Shown: in pieces, positions 1-8,443 of the stretch
Layout: each line of letters begins with the position of its first letter
Position numbering within the stretch: position 1 is the stretch's first letter
From: Bacteroidota bacterium
Lineage (GTDB): Bacteria; Bacteroidota; Rhodothermia; Rhodothermales; JAHQVL01
Length of the DNA: 33,837 nucleotides
NCBI GenBank assembly: GCA_039111535.1
Contig: JBCCIM010000050.1
Span: forward strand, 1 to 33,837
Direction: 5' to 3'
Notes under the pieces: model-generated
Told to the model about the DNA's origin: nothing
Databases searched by the model: none
The model's input: only the letters and a program-made list of their open reading frames with translations
Position numbers and translations under genes: made by a program

Positions 1-98
1 TGGGAATTATTGATGAATAGGTCTTGGCAGGTTCAATACACAGGCAATATTGCGTAATCGGCCCGGCTGTCAATGCGAAGAAGCTTCGTCGCGCAGAT

Positions 99-833
99 CT
101 ACAACCCAACCCGGCCGATAGCCGGGATCTTGAGACCCGGATTGAGCACATCTATTCCGGCGACCAGGCCAAGCAGATGCACCTCAAACCCGCTTCGATA
201 GCCAAAAGCTACCCCCGCTAAGCCGAACAGCGAAAAATGATAATCGCGCCCGTCTTCGTCAACGGTAATCCCTGATCCGGCCAGATAATCCCGCCCGACA
301 GCATTTGGCGGCAGAATAGTTTCCAGCTCCGTCACTTCACGCAGGACATGCGCAACAAAGGAGTTTGAGTTCGGCCCCGGCCAAAGCCGGTAACCGTTCG
401 GGAAACTGGCCATATAGCCTTCGATTGCACCTTCCACCTTGGGTATCAGGCGTTCCGCCTCGACGCCGCTTACCGTCTTCACGAAAAACGGCTCATTCGA
501 ATACCAGCGCCCATCAGCAGGAAACTCGTTCTTGCGTACCGGACGGCCCCAGCCGACCTTGTCATAGCGGTCATAACGGGCCTGACCCTTGCGTTTCATG
601 ACAATCCAGGAATGGACCGACAACGCGCCCTTCAACCCGCCGGTTCTGGCGGCCATCACGTGAATCACCGCCTCGGGATTGGCCGCCGGCGGTGGTAACA
701 TGCCCGAACTGCTCCAATCCGCACTGCGCCAGCTTTGCGGACGATCGGCGAAATACCAATACGCTACCGAAAGCACAGCCGGCACCAAGAATATCAGGAA
801 TATGTACAGCAAACTCTTGCTAACCGTTTTCAA
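99..833 (-). CDS. DUF3750 family membrane-anchored protein
   Basis: Function unknown. The protein matches my recollection of the DUF3750 family, common in Alphaproteobacteria: the conserved stretches HSWIV, RYDKVGWGRPVR, DGRWYSN, GPNSNSFVAHVLR and LPPNAVGRD are all visible. One N-terminal membrane segment (about residues 8-27 from the start used here) is followed by an extracytoplasmic domain that may be papain/NlpC-like (inference from the HSW and NSNSFV motifs). I chose the TTG at 833 (244 aa) because AGGGGA at 841-846 lies 7 nt upstream; an ATG at 908 would add 25 residues but has no ribosome binding site. It is divergent from the helicase fragment at 1063. Both genes look alphaproteobacterial, unlike the rest of the window, so this end may come from another genome. 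Confidence 0.8.
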   Translation of the reverse strand: MKTVSKSLLYIFLIFLVPAVLSVAYWYFADRPQSWRSADWSSSGMLPPPAANPEAVIHVMAARTGGLKGALSVHSWIVMKRKGQARYDRYDKVGWGRPVRKNEFPADGRWYSNEPFFVKTVSGVEAERLIPKVEGAIEGYMASFPNGYRLWPGPNSNSFVAHVLREVTELETILPPNAVGRDYLAGSGITVDEDGRDYHFSLFGLAGVAFGYRSGFEVHLLGLVAGIDVLNPGLKIPAIGRVGL

Positions 834-1062
834 TATCAAGTCCCCTATATAGGCGGATATTGTTGACCTTAAAGAAGGCAGAAATTCAACCCATATCATT
901 GGTTTCATTTACAAGTTTGCGTCAACACCATCATGTCCGTTTCACACCCGGCTTCCCGGGCTATCCATATTCAGTCCAACAAATATTCGAATATTCTGAT
1001 CCTTTCTGCATATGTTCGACGCTTTTCCTTCCTTTTTGCGCTCGAATCACTAGATTTGCGAA

Positions 1063-1350
1063 ATGGCCAACCCAAACGAAAATCGACCGGACCTTCCCCA
1101 TACCGGCGGCATTGCTGCTCGGGCGCTGGAAACCCGGCGTGGTCCGGAAACGCCCTGGCTCGATGGTCTCAATCCCGAGCAGCGTGACGCGGTTGAATCA
1201 ACCGAAGGCCCATTGCTGGTTCTTGCAGGGGCCGGTACCGGCAAAACCAGGGTACTGACCGCACGCATCGCCCATATTCTGGCGTTGGTAGTAACTGCTA
1301 GCCCAAAGACGACCTGTGCCCTTGTTGCAAGTAATTGTCTCTTTGGTTAA
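1063..1350 (+). pseudogene. uvrD: UvrD/PcrA helicase, N-terminal fragment
   Basis: Only the beginning of a superfamily 1 DNA helicase is present. Residues 35-73 read as the UvrD Q-motif (LNPEQRDAV) and Walker A ([20 protein letters not shown]), a near-perfect start of alphaproteobacterial UvrD. Homology ends at codon 74 (about 1284). The last 21 codons encode nothing recognisable and run to a stop at 1350. All of the remaining helicase (motifs Ia to VI, normally more than 600 residues) is missing. The long N-terminal tail before the Q-motif is also typical of alphaproteobacterial UvrD. The fragment cannot be functional. Confidence 0.85.
1280..1290. other. Junction between two unrelated sequences
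   Basis: The helicase reading frame loses its family sequence here in mid-domain, and the next gene (start 1419) belongs to a Bacteroidota-type family. I see no inverted repeat, duplicated target site or transposase at the join. It is either a true deletion/recombination endpoint or a chimeric assembly join. Confidence 0.65.
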
Positions 1351-1418
1351 CCCCTGCCACTTTGCCCGTCCTTGACAACACCAACCGGGAATACGCGCCT
1401 GTTCAATCGTGGAATACT

Positions 1419-3842
1419 ATGTTTAAAACCTACGTCACCGTCGCCCTACGCAGTCTTCGAAAAGAAAAAGGATATGCTGCAATCAGCATCTTCGGGTTGG
1501 CCATGGGGATGGCCTGCTGTGTGCTAATTTTTCTTTTTGTACGCAACGAATGGGCTGTCAATACGCAGTTTAGTAGCGTCGACCAAATCCACCGGGTGGA
1601 GAGTGAATGGCGCGAAGAAACAATGGGCATACCCATAACAACGCTGGCGCCTGTAGGCAAAACGCTTGTTCAGGAATATCCTGAAGTCACAGACCAGGTC
1701 CGCCTCTATTTGATGTCCAGCGCCATCCGGGTGGAAGAAGAAAGCCGCCGGCAATCTGTTATGATGGCCGATACTTCGTTTCTCCGGATATTCGATTTGC
1801 CCCTCATCGAAGGTGATGCCGCCACGGCAATGCATGCTCCTCGTTCGATGCTGATCGCCGAAGATCTGGCTGAATCTCTGTTTGGTACGCATGACATTTT
1901 GGGCGAGGTAGTCATGATGGAAACCTGGAATAATGGGTGGCAGCCCTTCACGGTGACCGGTGTGTGGGAAACGCTTGCCCATAATTCAGTAACCCGATTT
2001 GGCGAAGGAAATTTCCAGGTTCTTATTTCTCCCTATCCCTTTAATGATTATATCGGTGAACCAGGGTGGAATTCCTGGGAGAGCCGCTACATCATGCAAT
2101 ATGTCAAGCTTGCGGAGGAGGCAGAACCGCCGGCTTTTAATGAAAAACTCGATGGCTTTATCGCGTCCTATGCACCGGAAGCCTTTCACGGCAATCTTGC
2201 TATCCAGCTTAATCCGCTGCGCACGTTGTATTTGTCGGAGAATGACAACCAGGGATGGCGTATGCTCCAGCTCCTTTCCGGCATGGGTATCCTGGTGCTG
2301 CTGATAGCCTGTATCAATTTTACCAACCTGGCAGTTGGACAATCGATGCGTCGCATCAAAGAGATCGGGGTGCGCAAGGCCATTGGGGCGCATAGAAGTC
2401 AACTCCTGAAGCAGTTCTTTACCGAGTCATTTGTGAAAAGCGCGCTGGCCGTTCTTTTGGGGAGTGTCATAGCCCTGTTCTGTATCGAGCCCTTCTTTGC
2501 CTTATTTCAGAAAGAAATTGTTTTAGACAGGCTGTGGGGCTGGCAGACGGTTGGCTTTTTGGCAGGACTCGTGGTGATCACCAGTTTGATTTCCGGCGCT
2601 TATCCTGCTTTTCTGTTGTCATCTTATCAACCGATCAAAGCTATAAAGGGCCGGGCAGATGTGCGGGGTTCGTTGCCTATGCTGCGGCGTGGACTGGTGG
2701 TCGCGCAGTTTACAGTTGCCATCGTGCTCATCGTTTCGGTGTTGACGATCATGAAGCAAATCTCGTTTATACAAAGCAAGAACCTGGGATTCGATAAAGA
2801 ACAGGTGCTTGTCATCGAGTCGGTGCCTAGAGCGTTTAACGAGGAAGGGGTGGCAAAGATGGCGGCGGTGAAAGAGCGCCTGTCGCAAATTGCCGGCGTG
2901 CAGGCTGTCAGCCTGTCCTGGGAGACGGCCGGCGAAGATACGCGCAATACGTTTGCTGTCTCTACGCATGGAGGTGGCTATGACGACGCCATCAGCATGA
3001 GTCGATTTGTGGTGGATGCTGCATTTCTGGATACATACGACTTGACCCTCAGGTCAGGTACATTTTTTCGAGAAGGGCACAGTGCAGACCCTCCGGGTGT
3101 TGTCTTGAATGAAACCGCTGCGCGTGTGCTGGGATGGGGCCCTGAAGAAGCAATCGGACAAGTGGTGCAGGTAAGGACCAACGCTACATCTACCGAAGAA
3201 GAATCGCGACACAGTGTACTGGGTGTCCTTGCGGATCATCACTTCCAGTCGTTGCATGAACCCATTCGCCCGCTCATATATTTGTCTGTGGATGATCGGC
3301 TAAATTATCGCGTCCTGGGCATTAAGCTTACCGCTGAAAATCCCACAGAAATGCTGGCGAGCATACAGGCAACATGGCAAGAAGAATTCCCCAATGCACC
3401 CTTTGAATACGTGTTTCTAGATGACCAGATTGACCGAGCCTATCATTCTGAACAACAGGTGAAGCAGTTGATAGGACTGGGCGCGCTGCTGACGATCTTT
3501 ATTTCCTGTATGGGAATGCTTGGCCTGGCTTCGCTAAGCGTTGCGCGGCGCACCAAAGAAATTGGCATCCGAAAGGCAGTTGGGGCTTCCGTGCCTAACA
3601 TCATCGTTTTACTCTCTCGAGATGTGTTTATGACAACGCTCATTGCACTGCTCATTGCGTCCCCAATTGCCTTCTTGGCGATGAACTATTGGCTGGATGG
3701 TTACGCTTACCGTGTAGGTTTGTCCGTGATACCTTTTCTCATCGCTGGTGCAGCGACAATTGCAATTGCATGGCTGACCGTTAGCTATCACACAATACAA
3801 GCTGCCATAGCAAATCCTGTGAAGGCGTTAATGCATGAGTGA
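1419..3842 (+). CDS. FtsX/MacB-type ABC transporter permease
   Basis: A permease of the MacB_PCD plus FtsX architecture (807 aa). The N-terminus (FKTYVTVALRSLRKEKGYAAISIFGLAMGMACC) is the standard opening of this large Bacteroidota family, with the first membrane helix at about residues 20-40. It has two periplasmic MacB-like domains and two three-helix FtsX domains; each carries the conserved loop after a helix (RRIKEIGVRKAIGA and RRTKEIGIRKAVGA). Such proteins usually work with a separate ABC ATPase in peptide or lipid export or in mechanotransmission. No ATPase gene is adjacent, so the partner and substrate are unknown. An upstream in-frame ATG at 1335 would add 28 residues of unlikely sequence before the canonical start. 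Confidence 0.9.
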   Translation: MFKTYVTVALRSLRKEKGYAAISIFGLAMGMACCVLIFLFVRNEWAVNTQFSSVDQIHRVESEWREETMGIPITTLAPVGKTLVQEYPEVTDQVRLYLMSSAIRVEEESRRQSVMMADTSFLRIFDLPLIEGDAATAMHAPRSMLIAEDLAESLFGTHDILGEVVMMETWNNGWQPFTVTGVWETLAHNSVTRFGEGNFQVLISPYPFNDYIGEPGWNSWESRYIMQYVKLAEEAEPPAFNEKLDGFIASYAPEAFHGNLAIQLNPLRTLYLSENDNQGWRMLQLLSGMGILVLLIACINFTNLAVGQSMRRIKEIGVRKAIGAHRSQLLKQFFTESFVKSALAVLLGSVIALFCIEPFFALFQKEIVLDRLWGWQTVGFLAGLVVITSLISGAYPAFLLSSYQPIKAIKGRADVRGSLPMLRRGLVVAQFTVAIVLIVSVLTIMKQISFIQSKNLGFDKEQVLVIESVPRAFNEEGVAKMAAVKERLSQIAGVQAVSLSWETAGEDTRNTFAVSTHGGGYDDAISMSRFVVDAAFLDTYDLTLRSGTFFREGHSADPPGVVLNETAARVLGWGPEEAIGQVVQVRTNATSTEEESRHSVLGVLADHHFQSLHEPIRPLIYLSVDDRLNYRVLGIKLTAENPTEMLASIQATWQEEFPNAPFEYVFLDDQIDRAYHSEQQVKQLIGLGALLTIFISCMGMLGLASLSVARRTKEIGIRKAVGASVPNIIVLLSRDVFMTTLIALLIASPIAFLAMNYWLDGYAYRVGLSVIPFLIAGAATIAIAWLTVSYHTIQAAIANPVKALMHE

Positions 3843-4358
3843 ATGCTTGTGCATTGTTGTTTGTGCGCTGGAGGCTTTTATCCCCGGTGTCACAAAGCGT
3901 CCGGGACTTCCTCCCATTTTCGTCAAGAACGGAATCTATAACAAACTGATTTCTAGGCATTGTGCTTTCAGCTTTTCGCGTGCGCTGGATGTCCACCAAA
4001 TGCGCGGCGGTGTGCGAGGGACTTTTATCGAAGCGTTTTCCTGATCGAAGATCAGGATGCGATGTGTGATGGCGATAAAAGTGCGCCTTTATTTGGTGGT
4101 GCCCTTTTTTTGGTTCCGTTTTTTTGGGCAAACAAAAAAATGAACAAATGCATCATTAAATAAAACACAGAAGCATTTATTAAATGTTGTATTCGCCCCT
4201 GTAAATTATATGGTTAACCACGTGCATTAGAATTACAAGTATTTTTCTGAGTATCCGCAATAAAGTGTAACTGAAGAGCTACCTAGTGTAACGTAGTGTG
4301 AGTTGGCAAGAAAATTACCTGCCACATTCATTATTACTTTTACTGATAGCCACCAACC
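3843..4358. other. 516-bp intergenic stretch without a convincing gene
   Basis: Short reading frames exist on both strands but none shows a domain, a ribosome binding site or plausible codon use. The second half is AT-rich with several A and T runs. It contains a nested inverted repeat (4021-4082), a T7/A7 dyad near 4122-4143, and an imperfect dyad around 4154-4190 (cattaaataaa against tttattaaatg). Confidence 0.6.
4021..4082. repeat. Nested inverted repeat
   Basis: The outer arms acttttatcg (4021-4030) and cgataaaagt (4073-4082) are exact reverse complements. Inside them lies a 7-bp stem, cctgatc (4040-4046) with gatcagg (4050-4056), closed by a 3-nt loop. No T tract follows directly, so this is not a standard intrinsic terminator. 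A structured 3' UTR of the permease mRNA is one possibility. Confidence 0.6.
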
Positions 4359-5261
4359 ATGAACAGTCGCATTACAGGTCTTTTTTCAATCGCATCCCTT
4401 TTTCTGATCTTCAACGCCTGTGCGCCGCAGGAAGAATTACCAGCCACAGCCGATGCAACAGCGCAGCAACTCACCCAGGCAGAAGCAGCGCAAGCCCGGC
4501 TGGAGGTCAATGAAGGCGGACAGCTGGTTCTACGAGCTATCGAAGCGCATGGCGGCTTAGAAACATGGTACAATGCGCCGACCAGCTCCTATACATGGGA
4601 GTATGCAAATGTGGACATGGACTTCCGGTTCAAGTCGCACATGGTGGTGGATAATCAGTCGCGCCGCGCGTACCACGATTTGCTAGAACTGGGCGCTTAC
4701 GAATCAGCGCAACCTGTAGAAGGCCAGTTTGCCTGGAATGGTTCAGACGCGTGGATGTACCCGGCTGCCATCGAGCAACCCAACCCACGTTTCTGGGCGA
4801 CAACCGGCTATTACTTTGAATCGATCCCCTTTATCCTGGCTGATCCCGGCTTGCAGTATGAGCTGAAACCGGACGAAGCACTGGATGGCGTGATGTACGA
4901 CCGGGTTGACGTCTCGTACGACGCCGGCGTGGGCGACTCCCCCGGTGATGTTTACATGTTGTACGTCAATAAAGAAACTTCGCTTGTAGATGCCATTCGT
5001 TATACCGTGACGTACGGCCAGAGCAAGGAAGAAGCGATGCAGCAAGAAGAGGTTCGGGAGACGCTGTTCTACTACAAAGACTACGTGACGGTAGATGGTC
5101 TGACGGTAGCAACTTACTTCAACGGCTACCACTTCAAAGACGGTGAAATTGTAGCGCCTAAAAATGACGCATGGGCTTCGGAAATTTCATTCACCGAGCC
5201 CTTCGACGAAAGCCGGCTAGAGATGCCCGATGGCGGCCGCGTTCAGCCCATGCCGAATTAA
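4359..5261 (+). CDS. DUF6503-like lipoprotein
   Basis: Secreted lipoprotein of 300 aa. The signal peptide ends in the lipobox FNAC, with the lipidated Cys at residue 21, followed by a Glu/Ala/Gln-rich tether. The body resembles, from memory, DUF6503-type proteins of Bacteroidota: AIEAHGGLETW near the start, then FILADPGLQYE, YDRVDVSYDAGVGDSPGD, VDAIRYTVTYG and DGLTVATYFNGY. These look like a LolA-like or outer-membrane-lipoprotein-sorting half-barrel fold, but no biochemical role is established. It stands alone, with long non-coding stretches on both sides. No ribosome binding site is evident, as is common in Bacteroidota. Confidence 0.8.
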   Translation: MNSRITGLFSIASLFLIFNACAPQEELPATADATAQQLTQAEAAQARLEVNEGGQLVLRAIEAHGGLETWYNAPTSSYTWEYANVDMDFRFKSHMVVDNQSRRAYHDLLELGAYESAQPVEGQFAWNGSDAWMYPAAIEQPNPRFWATTGYYFESIPFILADPGLQYELKPDEALDGVMYDRVDVSYDAGVGDSPGDVYMLYVNKETSLVDAIRYTVTYGQSKEEAMQQEEVRETLFYYKDYVTVDGLTVATYFNGYHFKDGEIVAPKNDAWASEISFTEPFDESRLEMPDGGRVQPMPN

Positions 5262-5302
5262 GAGGTGTGGTGCGCAAGATCTGTAAAATGGGTTGCATGA
5301 AG

Positions 5303-5331
5303 TTTTGTCCTTAAATGAGGAGCGGACAAAA
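5303..5331. repeat. Inverted repeat after the lipoprotein gene
   Basis: Arms ttttgtcc (5303-5310) and ggacaaaa (5324-5331) are exact reverse complements with a 13-nt spacer, 42 bp beyond the lipoprotein stop codon. It may act as a transcript end, but no T run follows. Confidence 0.5.
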
Positions 5332-5384
5332 TATTTGCAATTGAAACGCTATTTTTCAAGTCAGAGTCAAATCGTTGGTTCTTC

Positions 5385-5398
5385 AGCAACGCGTTGCT
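5385..5398. repeat. 14-bp perfect palindrome
   Basis: The sequence agcaacgcgttgct equals its own reverse complement. It lies about 310 bp upstream of the Crp/Fnr gene. An operator role is possible but unproven. Confidence 0.5.
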
Positions 5399-5707
5399 TT
5401 ACCTTGTGAATTGTTAAGAGAGATTCATGCACTTCTGCGATGAGGACATTAGGGGGTTATCATTGGCCTTAAACAGCAAACCTTTTCCGGAGTCCTGGCT
5501 AAATCCCGCCCAGATTCGTGTAAAATGTGTACTAAAGCGCCAATTTTTTGCCGTTTTAATTTCGTGAAAACGCGCACGCAGCGAAATAACGACCGCTTTC
5601 AGGTGTGAAAGAGGGGAGAAGTGCCTATTTTGAGGGGAAATTTCGCACAAGGGGCCAGGATACGCCCACAAACGAGTCACCCCGGAAATAAGGTCAGATT
5701 CCACTCT

Positions 5708-6301
5708 ATGCAAACATTCCGTCCGGGCTTGGCCCAACTACTCCTTAGAGGCTACGAACTAAATAGCACCTCAGCTAACACACAATTAGAGCAGCTACAA
5801 AAGGAAGTCCATACACATACGGTGAAAAAAGGGGAAGTCTTACTCAAAGCTGGTGACCCAGGTAATTCCATTTATTTCGTCAATAAAGGGTTGCTACGGA
5901 CATATACCGTGGACAAAAATGGGAAAGAGCATAGTTTTATGTTTGCTCCAGAAGGGTGGTTTTTCTCTGACTTTGAGTCTGCAGATGTTTCTTCTCCTTC
6001 GGTCTACTTTATAGACGCGCTTGAACACAGTGAAATTGAGACTGTCCACAAAAGCGTGCTTCATACGTTGAAATCATCCTGGCAAGGGCATAAACACACC
6101 ATTGAAACCTTAAGAAAACGAGTAGCTGTTCTTGAACAACGCATCATTATGCTTCAAAGTGCTTCTGCCGGTCAGAGGTATCAGCACTTCATAGATACCT
6201 ATCCGGGTATTGTCCAGAGAATCCCTCAAAAGATGATTGCTACATATCTCGGTATAACTCCAGAGTCATTAAGCCGAGTAAGGAAAGAAGTAGTAGGGTG
6301 A
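5708..6301 (+). CDS. Crp/Fnr family transcriptional regulator
   Basis: Transcription factor of 197 aa. Residues 25-115 form a cyclic-nucleotide-binding-like beta-roll (KKGEVLLKAGDPGNSIYFVNKGLLRTY is the diagnostic stretch). A long dimerisation helix follows at about 115-150, then a C-terminal helix-turn-helix at about 172-194 (RIPQKMIATYLGITPESLSRVRKE). No Fnr-type cysteine cluster is present at the N-terminus, so oxygen sensing by an iron-sulfur cluster is unlikely. The ligand is unknown. The start at 5708 was chosen because it gives the usual family length; 5621 would add 29 atypical residues. Two 60-base stretches counted by hand are 38-40 % GC, well below the neighbours, which suggests recent acquisition. 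It precedes a small membrane protein gene across a perfect dyad. Confidence 0.9.
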   Translation: MQTFRPGLAQLLLRGYELNSTSANTQLEQLQKEVHTHTVKKGEVLLKAGDPGNSIYFVNKGLLRTYTVDKNGKEHSFMFAPEGWFFSDFESADVSSPSVYFIDALEHSEIETVHKSVLHTLKSSWQGHKHTIETLRKRVAVLEQRIIMLQSASAGQRYQHFIDTYPGIVQRIPQKMIATYLGITPESLSRVRKEVVG

Positions 6302-6345
6302 TTTCTTACCATAGATCAATGTCGTGGAAGCATATAGCGAGTATC

Positions 6346-6379
6346 TTTCTTAAACATGATACGATCTATGTTTAAGAAA
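6346..6379. promoter_or_regulatory. Perfect 12-bp-arm dyad, candidate operator
   Basis: Arms tttcttaaacat (6346-6357) and atgtttaagaaa (6368-6379) are exact reverse complements separated by 10 bp. The half-site centres are 22 bp apart, two helical turns, which suits binding of a dimer or pair of dimers. The dyad ends 26 bp before the next start codon (6406). No T tract follows on the + strand, so an operator is likelier than a terminator. A competing stem, gtatc (6341-6345) with gatac (6358-6362), overlaps it. Confidence 0.6.
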
Positions 6380-6405
6380 ACGCGGCCTGCTGTTATCAAC
6401 TGGAT

Positions 6406-6870
6406 ATGCAAAAAACGATTCTAACCTGTACTCTGATACTCATCACCACCCTGACTGCAGTATACCTCTTTATTGGCATTTCTATCATTCCATTGTGGCA
6501 AACACTATCAGGGACAGAAATACAAGTATGGTTCCGAGATCACTTCGTCAGATTCCCCATTATGATGAGCCCAGTACATATCTTATCGACCATTAGCATG
6601 ATTGTCTGCTACATCGTTTTTCGTAAGAGTGGCAAACGTATACATCTTCTGGCTCTCACCGCGTTAGTTTTCCTTATTCTGTGCGAGGCAACCACTCCTA
6701 TGTTTTATGCCGATGCGAACGCGGGACTATCTTCTACGGAACTGAGCTCAGAGGAAGCACTCAGAACCCTTGACAGCTGGGCAAAATGGCACCCAATCAG
6801 GACAATATTTGCTGGAATTGCATTAATATGCCTGAGTATCATGAACGCACGCAATGATATCAATCAGTAG
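6406..6870 (+). CDS. Small four-helix membrane protein (DUF1772-like)
   Basis: Integral membrane protein of 154 aa with four predicted helices at about residues 7-28, 55-72, 80-97 and 131-146. The layout and the motifs LWQTLSG, WFRDHF and SWAKWHPIRTIFAGIAL recall the DUF1772/anthrone-oxygenase-like family (established for a few fungal members only; here the assignment is tentative). It is AT-rich like the Crp/Fnr gene before it, and the two probably arrived together. The dyad immediately upstream suggests that it may be controlled by that regulator. Confidence 0.65.
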   Translation: MQKTILTCTLILITTLTAVYLFIGISIIPLWQTLSGTEIQVWFRDHFVRFPIMMSPVHILSTISMIVCYIVFRKSGKRIHLLALTALVFLILCEATTPMFYADANAGLSSTELSSEEALRTLDSWAKWHPIRTIFAGIALICLSIMNARNDINQ

Positions 6871-7080
6871 CTTTATAGGGTGTAATCACTTATCGGTCTT
6901 CCGCAAAGTGTTAATGAAAAGCAAGTGGACTTAAGAAGTGGTTAATCGGGTGCGAAAGGCGAAGTACTGAAATATTTTAGGAGACAAGTACCTGTTTCGT
7001 GTTGCCTCGTCAAAAACGAAATAGTAAGCCTATGCGCGTTTACACTGATATGAAAAGACAGTATTTCGTACCATGTCTTC

Positions 7081-8421
7081 ATGTCCCACACCGACCTCAA
7101 CGATCATAGTTCACTGGCGAACAAAAACGTCCTTCCATGGACACGTTTTGCCCCCATCCTTGCCATTCATTTTCTGGGGACGCTGGGTTTTTCGTTAGCA
7201 ATTCCCTTCCTGGTGTTCATTGTTGCAGATCTTGGTGGCGCGAGCTGGACCTACGGACTGTTGGGCGCTACATATTCAGGATTTCAGCTAATGGGCGCAC
7301 CCTTGCTCGGCCGTTGGTCCGATCGTACCGGACGCCGGCCCGTGCTCGTTGCAAGCCAGGTGGGTACCCTCATCGCCTGGCTCCTTTTCTTCGGGGCGCT
7401 CTCCATGCCAGTGACCACCTTGGGGGGACTTGCCGGCGCAACGATCACACTGCCGCTCGTGATCATATTTCTGGCCCGTGCACTTGACGGCGGCACGGGC
7501 GGCAATATCTCCGTAGCAAATGCGTATGTCGCAGACTTAACAAAAGACACGCCTGCAATCCGGCAGCAGGCTTTTGGTCGTATGGGGATGGCTGCGAGTC
7601 TGGGATTTGTAATCGGTCCCGCAGTAGCTGGTATTCTTGGGAGCACCGCGTGGGGGCCGCGTTTGCCGGTCCTGATTGCAGCCATATTTGCGGCGGTCAC
7701 AACGATCGTTATTATCTATTTCCTCGATGAACCGAAGCGGCGATGTCCAGAAGGGCCGCCCGGGCCAGGTGTTGTCGAGGCTGGCCTCAATCAACAGGCA
7801 AAACCGTGCAACACGGCACCAGCGCAAGGTGCACTGCGCAGAGTGATTCGACAGGGGCCGATCGCCCTCCTCCTTGTTGCTACCTTTATCCTCTTTCTCG
7901 GCTTCAACGTGTTTTACGCGAGCTTCCCGATTCACGCGACTGAAATGTATGGGTGGAGCGCCGGCGAACTCGGATTGTTTTTCGCCATCATGTCCGGTTT
8001 CATGGTCGTTGCACAGGGCCCATTGTTGACGGTTGCATCGAAGTATCTCGGTCACTCCGCACTCTTTGCGGTGGGCATGGGTTTTCTGGCGCTTGCCTTT
8101 GTTTGCTTTCAAGTGGAAGATGATGTGATTGCGTACGTGGGCGCAGCCTTTTTTGCGTTGGGCAATGGGCTCTCGTGGCCCACCTTTCAAGCACATGTGG
8201 CCCAGGTTGCCGGCGAGAATCAAGGAACGGTTCAGGGGGCGGTGACCAGCGCCAGTAGCCTTGCCAGTATCGTGGGACTTACCATTGGCGGACTGGTTTA
8301 TCCTTTACTGTCAGGTACTACTTTTCTGGTGTCTTCCGGGATTTTTGTGCTTGTGCTTCTGCTCACTCCGTTATGGTTTTTACAGCCCGCGGGTGGCCGG
8401 CTTTCGGGTGGTGGGGCATGA
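7081..8421 (+). CDS. MFS multidrug/tetracycline-type exporter
   Basis: Major facilitator superfamily transporter of 446 aa, DHA1/TetA-like, with twelve predicted helices. MFS motif A is clear between helices 2 and 3 (GRWSDRTGRRPVL, residues 77-89). The helix 4-5 region carries GGNISVANAYVADLT, typical of TetA-type drug:proton antiporters. A cytoplasmic central loop at about residues 216-257 (DEPKRRCPEGPP and onward) links the two halves. The substrate cannot be told from sequence. The gene converges on the toxin-antitoxin pair, with 22 bp between them. No ribosome binding site is obvious. Confidence 0.92.
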   Translation: MSHTDLNDHSSLANKNVLPWTRFAPILAIHFLGTLGFSLAIPFLVFIVADLGGASWTYGLLGATYSGFQLMGAPLLGRWSDRTGRRPVLVASQVGTLIAWLLFFGALSMPVTTLGGLAGATITLPLVIIFLARALDGGTGGNISVANAYVADLTKDTPAIRQQAFGRMGMAASLGFVIGPAVAGILGSTAWGPRLPVLIAAIFAAVTTIVIIYFLDEPKRRCPEGPPGPGVVEAGLNQQAKPCNTAPAQGALRRVIRQGPIALLLVATFILFLGFNVFYASFPIHATEMYGWSAGELGLFFAIMSGFMVVAQGPLLTVASKYLGHSALFAVGMGFLALAFVCFQVEDDVIAYVGAAFFALGNGLSWPTFQAHVAQVAGENQGTVQGAVTSASSLASIVGLTIGGLVYPLLSGTTFLVSSGIFVLVLLLTPLWFLQPAGGRLSGGGA

Positions 8422-8443
8422 TCATTTTTATGAGCTGAGTCCT

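Larger units (their letters stand above)
5262..5707. other. 446-bp intergenic stretch upstream of the Crp/Fnr gene
   Basis: No supportable gene was found. The region carries an 8-bp-arm dyad at 5303-5331 and a 14-bp perfect palindrome at 5385-5398, and probably holds the promoter of the downstream regulator. An antisense frame at 5414-5737 was examined and rejected. Confidence 0.55.

Noticed and set aside
64-98. Small stem cgaag/cttcg just after the DUF3750 stop
   Set aside because: A 5-bp stem with no T run on either side is too weak to call a terminator.
3835-4163. Short overlapping frames after the permease gene, on both strands
   Set aside because: None has a ribosome binding site, signal or domain, and inverted repeats occupy the same DNA.
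5414-5737. 107-codon frame on the minus strand before the Crp/Fnr gene
   Set aside because: It overlaps the regulator's start region, has no domain or ribosome binding site, and its composition looks random.
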